Below are positions 57,678 through 64,000 of a stretch of DNA of 64,000 nucleotides, piece by piece. Source of the DNA: Vicinamibacterales bacterium (GTDB taxonomy: Bacteria; Acidobacteriota; Vicinamibacteria; Vicinamibacterales; UBA2999). The first letter of the stretch is position 1. The number at the start of each line of letters is the position of its first letter. Below the pieces are notes generated by a model. It worked only from the letters and a program-made list of their open reading frames with translations. It was not told where the DNA came from and searched no databases. The stretch spans positions 62,001-126,000 of the forward strand of contig JAWKHS010000005.1 of NCBI GenBank assembly GCA_041394705.1. The letters run 5' to 3'. The position numbers were made by a program, and so were the translations under genes.

Positions 57678-57887
57678 ATGGACAGCAGCACCCAGGACCT
57701 GACCGGCTTCCCGTCCGCCCCTCAGTTGGGACGCAGCGTGTCCATCGAACGCGCCGCCGAGATTCTCGGCGTCTCGCGGAGAACTGTTTACTACCGCATC
57801 AGCGAAGGCGTCCTGCAGACCATCCGCACCAGGGGTGGTTCCCAGCGGGTCGTCGTGGAGTCGCTGACGGCGCCAGAGAAGCACTAG
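57678..57887 (+). CDS. Small excisionase-type HTH protein
   Basis: A 69-residue protein with GGAG seven bases ahead of its ATG. Residues 20-60 fold as an excisionase/MerR-like helix-turn-helix (VSIERAAEILGVSRRTVYYR, then RTRGGSQRVVV as the wing). It resembles the HTH half of the fusion at 18864-19454 but has no receiver. Despite the family name nothing nearby suggests an integrase or phage. It lies 26 bases before the S8 peptidase and under the same predicted sigma-54 promoter, so it is more likely a regulator of the cassette. Confidence 0.82.
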   Translation: MDSSTQDLTGFPSAPQLGRSVSIERAAEILGVSRRTVYYRISEGVLQTIRTRGGSQRVVVESLTAPEKH

Positions 57888-57913
57888 CCACCCCCGGAAC
57901 AGGACTGGACCCA

Positions 57914-59599
57914 ATGACTCGTCGCCTCCTTGCCGTCATCGCTGCTCTCGCAATCGCCGTTCCGGCGGCCGCCGCGGGCTCGCAGCGGCGTGCTCGTCTG
58001 TCTGCCGACCTCCGAGCGGAAGTCGGCCGGGGGAACACCAACACCGTGCAGGTGATCGTCGACGGCGACGACGCGACGATCAGCCGCATCCTGTCGCGCC
58101 ACCCGCTGGACCTCAAGCGGCGGCTGCGCCACGGCGCGGTCGTCGAGGTGCCTGCGGGCCAGCTCGACGCCCTGGCCGGCGACCTCGACATCGGCAAGCT
58201 CTCGTCGAACGCGCTGGTCACGTCGCACATGGCACTGACCACGGCGACGACGGGCGCCGACGCTGCCCTCGCGGGCCTCGTCGAGACGCTCGGCGCCGTG
58301 AACGGCTCGGGCGTGGGTGTGGCCGTGATCGACTCCGGCATCGCGCGCCACCGGTCGCTGAACGGGAAGGTGATCGCCCGGGTGGACTTCACGGCCGACG
58401 GGCGTGGGCGCGACGGCTACGGCCACGGCACGCACGTGGCCGGCATCGTCGCCGGCAGCGCCCTGCCGGGACGCAACGGCGGCGCGGCGGGCATGGCCCC
58501 CGGGGCGAACCTGATCGACCTTCGCGTGCTCGGTGACGACGGCTCTGGCGACGTCGCCTCCGTCATCGAAGCCGTCGACTGGGCCGTCGAGAACCGCGGC
58601 CGCTACAACATCCGCATCATCAACATGTCGCTCGGCACCGCGGTGACGCAGTCCTACAAGGACGACCCGCTGGACCAGGCCGTGGAGCGCGCCGTGCGCG
58701 CGGGCATCCTCGTGGTGGCATCGGCCGGCAACCGCGGCCAGACCGAGGACGGCCGCATCGTGATGGGCAGCATCACGGCCCCCGGCAACTCCCCGTACGT
58801 CCTGACCGTCGGCGCCGTCCGCGCCAACGGGACGGTCGGCCACGAAGACGACACGCTGGCCCCCTGGAGTTCCCGCGGTCCGACGCTCTACGACTACGTC
58901 ATCAAGCCCGACATTGCGGCCCCCGGCAGCATGATCACGGCCGCTGGCGTCGACGGCTCCACCCTGGCCCAGATTCGTCCGGACCGGCTCATCGGCCGCG
59001 GCGCGAACGCCTACATGACGCTCAGCGGCACCAGCATGTCGGCGGCCGTCGTCAGCGGCGCGGCGGCCCTCCTGATCGATGCGAACCCCCGCCTGACGCC
59101 GCTTGGCGTCCGCCTGGCTCTTCAGGCCTCGGCCGACTTCCTGCCCGACGCCGGCCTCCTCGGCGCGGGCGCGGGCGACCTGAACCTTGCCGGCGTGCTG
59201 CGCGACGGCGCCAAGCTGCCTACCCGCACGACGGCGGACCTCTTCCCGGTCAGCTGGGGCGTGAAGGTCAACCAGGAAATCGTCAACTGGAGCGGCGTCC
59301 GCGGTGACGCGTTGGTGTGGGGCGACACGCTGGTCTGGGGCGACGCGCTGGTCTGGGGCGACGCGCTGGTGTGGGGCGATACGCTGGTGTGGGGCGACAC
59401 CCTGGTGTGGGGTGACACGCTGGTGTGGGGCGACACCTTGGTCTGGGGCGACGCGCTAGTCTGGGGAGACACCTTGGTCTGGGGCGAGGCGCTGGTGTGG
59501 GGCGACACCTTGGTGTGGGGCGACTCAATCATCTGGGGCAATTCCATCATTTGGGGCAATTCGATCATCTGGGGCAACTCCATCATTTGGGGAAACTGA
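57914..59599 (+). CDS. Secreted S8 (subtilisin-like) peptidase with C-terminal WG hexapeptide array
   Basis: A 561-residue exported protease. The signal peptide is RLLAVIAALAIAVPAAAAG. A short inhibitor-like prodomain (about 25-105) precedes the catalytic domain with Asp140 (VAVIDSGI), His171 (GHGTHVAGIVAG), oxyanion Asn273 (SAGN) and Ser374 (SGTSMSAA). Residues 465-560 are 16 perfect six-residue units, twelve of type (D/E)(A/T)LVWG then four of type (D/N)SIIWG, with a final Asn. No spacer or anchor follows. Such a tail may be a sorting or self-assembly element; its role is unknown. DNA composition drops at the change from LVWG to IIWG units. It is preceded by the small HTH gene. Confidence 0.93.
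   Translation: MTRRLLAVIAALAIAVPAAAAGSQRRARLSADLRAEVGRGNTNTVQVIVDGDDATISRILSRHPLDLKRRLRHGAVVEVPAGQLDALAGDLDIGKLSSNALVTSHMALTTATTGADAALAGLVETLGAVNGSGVGVAVIDSGIARHRSLNGKVIARVDFTADGRGRDGYGHGTHVAGIVAGSALPGRNGGAAGMAPGANLIDLRVLGDDGSGDVASVIEAVDWAVENRGRYNIRIINMSLGTAVTQSYKDDPLDQAVERAVRAGILVVASAGNRGQTEDGRIVMGSITAPGNSPYVLTVGAVRANGTVGHEDDTLAPWSSRGPTLYDYVIKPDIAAPGSMITAAGVDGSTLAQIRPDRLIGRGANAYMTLSGTSMSAAVVSGAAALLIDANPRLTPLGVRLALQASADFLPDAGLLGAGAGDLNLAGVLRDGAKLPTRTTADLFPVSWGVKVNQEIVNWSGVRGDALVWGDTLVWGDALVWGDALVWGDTLVWGDTLVWGDTLVWGDTLVWGDALVWGDTLVWGEALVWGDTLVWGDSIIWGNSIIWGNSIIWGNSIIWGN
59306..59593 (+). repeat. 18-bp tandem repeat encoding 16 WG hexapeptides
   Basis: Sixteen in-frame 18-base units end the S8 gene. 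Units 1-12 are GC-rich (gacacgctggtgtggggc type) and differ mainly at third codon positions. Units 13-16 are AT-richer (aattccatcatttggggc type). The third-position variation with protein identity argues for selection on the peptide. The junction lies near 59523. Confidence 0.95.
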
Positions 59600-59664
59600 A
59601 GCCCGAGCGTTGCCACTTCGAGAATTACTGGGCAGCGAGCACTCGACTGCCGTCGTAGGAACCC

Positions 59665-59704
59665 GAGGTAATATATGAAGCCGCTCATCATCTGGGGCGA
59701 GTAG
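59665..59704 (+). CDS. Micro-ORF encoding MKPLIIWGE, a free copy of the peptidase repeat
   Basis: Nine codons and a TAG (ATG at 59675) are preceded by a near-ideal ribosome-binding site GAGGT (59665-59669), five bases ahead; the listed span includes it. The peptide ends LIIWGE, matching the IIWGN units of the S8 peptidase, 75 bases after that gene's stop and in the same frame but separated by TGA and TAA stops. It ends 20 bases before the GTG of the HD-GYP gene, which has no ribosome-binding site of its own. It could be a leader peptide, a signal peptide or a repeat remnant. Too short for certainty. Confidence 0.5.
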
Positions 59705-59723
59705 CCAACCGTTTCCTCCCGCT

Positions 59724-62048
59724 GTGGTAGACACTCGTCGTAGCGCCATCGGTCGTGTCTACCTCTGGGCGGTGCCGGCGGCCGGAATAGGGACGTTGGC
59801 GTGGGCTGTCACTGACCTCCTAGCCCATTCCCCGTCCCCTTACTGGATCGCGCTGGCGACTCTGACCGCCCTTACCGGCTCGTTCACGGTAAAAATTCCT
59901 GGCATGGTGGCTCGGCTGTCGGTTTCCGAGCCATTCGTCTTTGCGGCTGCCCTCCTGTTTGGCCCCGCCGCTGGCACTGCTACGGTAGCGATCGACGCGT
60001 GCGTCATGTCGCTTCGGCTAATGCCGAGCTTGCGGACGCCTCACCGTGTTCTGTTCAACGTCGGCACCCTGGTACTGTCGGTCGCGAGCTCTTCGTGGGT
60101 ATTCTTCATCCTTTCTGGCATTGACCCGCGGGCACCGGAATACCCTTCAGTCGACTCCTTTATCTGGCCGCTTTACGCCTTCAGCGCTTGCTGCTTCTTT
60201 GTGAACAGCGGGTTGGTTGCGCTGGCGTTAAGCGTCGAGCGCAAGAGCTCGCCCGTAACGATCTGGCGAGAGCAGTTCATGTGGCTTTCGGTGAACTACT
60301 TCGCCGGCGCTTCGGTGGCTGCGCTCATTGTCGTCTTCGCCCGAACTGTCGACGTCGCGATACTTGGAATCGTCATTCCGCTGATTGCCATTTCTTACCT
60401 AACATTCCGCACAACCCTGGGCCGTCTAGACGACGCAAACAAGCACCTTGGCGACTTGAATTCGCTATACCTGTCGACCATCGAAACGCTCGCGATGGCG
60501 ATCGACGCCAAGGACCAAGTGACCCACAGTCACATCCGCAGGGTACAGCGATACGCCACCGGCCTAGCGCGCGCGCTGGGAATACAAAACGAAAAGCAAG
60601 TCAAAGCAATCGAAGCGGCAGCACTCCTGCACGACATGGGCAAGCTGGCAATCCCTGAGTTCATATTGAACAAACCCGGCAAGCTCACTAGTCGGGAGTT
60701 CTCGGTGATGAAGACCCACGCAGCCGTCGGGGCTGACCTGTTGTCGTCTATCCGGTTTCCTTACCCCGTCGTGCCAATCGTGAGACACCATCACGAGAAC
60801 TGGGATGGAAGTGGCTATCCGGACGGCCTCCGCGGTCCCGCAATTCCAATCGGAGCCAGGATCCTCGCCGTTGTCGACTGCTACGATGCTCTTACTTCTC
60901 ATCGACCGTACAGGCCAGCGCTCTCGGCCAGTCAAGCCCTAGAGATTCTGACGCAGCGGCGCGGCAAGATGTACGACCCACTGGTCGTCGATGCATTTGT
61001 TCGCGAGCATGCCTCACTGAGCACGCAGGCCGAGTTGCAGGACTTCCCAACCGTTCTGCTCGCGACTCAGGCGGACGCCACGCCTGAACCCATTGACGAC
61101 AAACTTGAGCAGCAAGACACGCCAATCGAGTCGCTGCGCCTTCTGGCCAGCGTGTCGGCGTTTCCAGGAGGTCCTCCAACTCGAGTCGTGTGCCGGCAGC
61201 TTGTCGACAGCTTGCACGCACTCGTGCCGTTTGACACGGCGGCTGTGTTCGTCCTTAGCGAGGCTTCAAGCGATGCCGAGGTGCTGTATGTCGATGGCTC
61301 CGCCGCGCATGTCCTCACCGGGCAGCGTATCCCGATAGCGGAGCGCCTCACTGGCTGGGTTGCTGCACACCGGACGGCGGTGTGGAATTCGGACGCAAGG
61401 CTTGATCTTGGACCGATGAATGCGAGCACCACGCTTTCGCTCGGCTCCAGCCTGCCGCTCTACCAGAACGAGACTCTCTTTGGCGTGCTCTCGCTTTACG
61501 GTCGCCCCGAGCACGAGATCACCGTTGGCCAGCGACGCGCGCTGGAGTCATTGCTTCCCATTCTATCGGCACACATTGGCGATTCCCTGGCACGTCCTGG
61601 TACTGCGATTGACTGCACCGCACCGCAGCCTCGAGAGGCAGCTTTGTCTGCGCTTGAGTCGCTGCTTTCACACAATCGCCGCAGCAGCTCTGAGGACGCG
61701 GTTGCAATCGTGGCCGTCGCGATGTCTGCGCTAGTTTCAGACGGTGCGCCGCAGAATTCACTAGAAGCAGCGACCCGGACTCTTGCGGTTCGGCTTTCGC
61801 CAACCGTCGCATCAAAGCGATGTGTTCTAAAGATTGCCGATGGGCATCTGCTCTTGTGCGGACTGGATAGCGTGGACGCCACCGAACTTGAGCAAGAAGT
61901 ATTGACGGCGGCGAAAGTCTCGGCCCTGCAGCCATTTGCCATCTCTTCGACGCCTATCCGGACCCCGCTTGAACTACAGGACCGAGTTCGACGCGCACTC
62001 GAACTCGCGTCAACTGTCCAGACTGTTCGAGCCAGCAGGGTTCATTGA
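59724..62048 (+). CDS. Membrane HD-GYP domain protein with GAF-like C-terminus
   Basis: A 774-residue protein from a GTG without a ribosome-binding site. Residues 10-230 contain about seven membrane helices forming an unnamed sensor. Residues 250-440 are an HD-GYP phosphodiesterase with His303-Asp304 (ALLHDMGKLAIP), the HHH triplet (355-357) and GYP (SGYPDGL, 364-366); such enzymes break down cyclic di-GMP or cGAMP-type dinucleotides. Residues 465-615 look like a GAF domain (VVCRQLVDSLHALVPFDTAA), and 640-774 are unassigned. Base composition is about 60% GC, well below the neighbours, with more A/T third positions, suggesting transfer. The next gene starts two bases after the stop. Confidence 0.9.
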   Translation: MVDTRRSAIGRVYLWAVPAAGIGTLAWAVTDLLAHSPSPYWIALATLTALTGSFTVKIPGMVARLSVSEPFVFAAALLFGPAAGTATVAIDACVMSLRLMPSLRTPHRVLFNVGTLVLSVASSSWVFFILSGIDPRAPEYPSVDSFIWPLYAFSACCFFVNSGLVALALSVERKSSPVTIWREQFMWLSVNYFAGASVAALIVVFARTVDVAILGIVIPLIAISYLTFRTTLGRLDDANKHLGDLNSLYLSTIETLAMAIDAKDQVTHSHIRRVQRYATGLARALGIQNEKQVKAIEAAALLHDMGKLAIPEFILNKPGKLTSREFSVMKTHAAVGADLLSSIRFPYPVVPIVRHHHENWDGSGYPDGLRGPAIPIGARILAVVDCYDALTSHRPYRPALSASQALEILTQRRGKMYDPLVVDAFVREHASLSTQAELQDFPTVLLATQADATPEPIDDKLEQQDTPIESLRLLASVSAFPGGPPTRVVCRQLVDSLHALVPFDTAAVFVLSEASSDAEVLYVDGSAAHVLTGQRIPIAERLTGWVAAHRTAVWNSDARLDLGPMNASTTLSLGSSLPLYQNETLFGVLSLYGRPEHEITVGQRRALESLLPILSAHIGDSLARPGTAIDCTAPQPREAALSALESLLSHNRRSSSEDAVAIVAVAMSALVSDGAPQNSLEAATRTLAVRLSPTVASKRCVLKIADGHLLLCGLDSVDATELEQEVLTAAKVSALQPFAISSTPIRTPLELQDRVRRALELASTVQTVRASRVH

Positions 62049-62049
62049 C

Positions 62050-64000
<1,951 letters not shown>

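Noticed and set aside
57678..57887. Excisionase-like gene considered as evidence of a prophage or integrative element
   Set aside because: No integrase, attachment site or phage gene is near. The HTH type is widely used by ordinary regulators, and the gene sits under a sigma-54 promoter with the peptidase.
59306..59593. Regular 18-bp repeats considered as a CRISPR-like array
   Set aside because: Units are contiguous without spacers, in frame, and encode a constant peptide at the end of a protease gene.

Overview
The window is a high-GC (about 70%) stretch of chromosome from a diderm bacterium. LPS synthesis (lpxC), outer-membrane assembly genes (SurA-like, BamA/TamA-like, TamB-like), a GH109 glycosidase, PEGA, S8 and ABC-F families and dense overlapping operons all fit Acidobacteriota, most likely class Vicinamibacteria. 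That placement is inferred from gene content; no rRNA, tRNA, CRISPR array, insertion sequence or prophage module was seen.

Layout. 1-11827 (minus) is one tightly packed operon: FAH-family hydrolase, acyl-CoA carboxylase (carboxyltransferase, biotin carboxylase, biotin carrier), then TamB-like, BamA/TamA-like and a SurA-like chaperone cut by the left edge. 11890-18714 holds a lipoprotein, a PEGA-domain protein with its own sigma-54 promoter, an amino-acid permease, a small lipoprotein, and an ECF sigma / anti-sigma / periplasmic protein operon. 18864-24289 (plus) encodes an HTH-receiver fusion, an ABC-F ATPase and an NtrB/NtrC pair preceded by a very good sigma-54 promoter. 24336-30387 (minus) is a MoxR-DUF58-BatD-VWA (Bat-type) operon. 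30415-35728 (minus) is a sugar cluster: GH109, sodium symporter, nucleotidyltransferase, galactokinase-like kinase. lpxC and uvrA follow.

40124-44055 (plus) is a row of secreted proteins: a hypothetical protein, a lipase fused to a bulb-lectin domain, a PQQ-type beta-propeller and a lipoprotein. 44081-53746 is mixed housekeeping: FHA-GAF adenylate cyclase, APC permease, beta-propeller, zinc-ribbon protein, HNH nuclease, NlpC/P60, MtgA, M48 peptidase and a DapA-family lyase. The lyase closes a peptide-type ABC importer operon that has no ATPase genes.

The most unusual part is the right end (57638-64000): a predicted sigma-54 promoter, a 69-aa HTH protein, a secreted subtilisin whose last 96 residues are 16 hexapeptides of the form xx(L/I)(V/I)WG, a 9-codon micro-ORF with a strong ribosome-binding site that spells one more copy of that unit (MKPLIIWGE), a membrane HD-GYP-GAF protein, and a TPR-type sigma-54 activator truncated by the right edge. 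A lower-GC segment (about 60%) starts inside the peptidase repeat array and ends inside the activator gene. The cassette therefore looks mosaic, with its tail repeats, micro-ORF and sensor exchanged together. I propose this as the candidate undescribed system.
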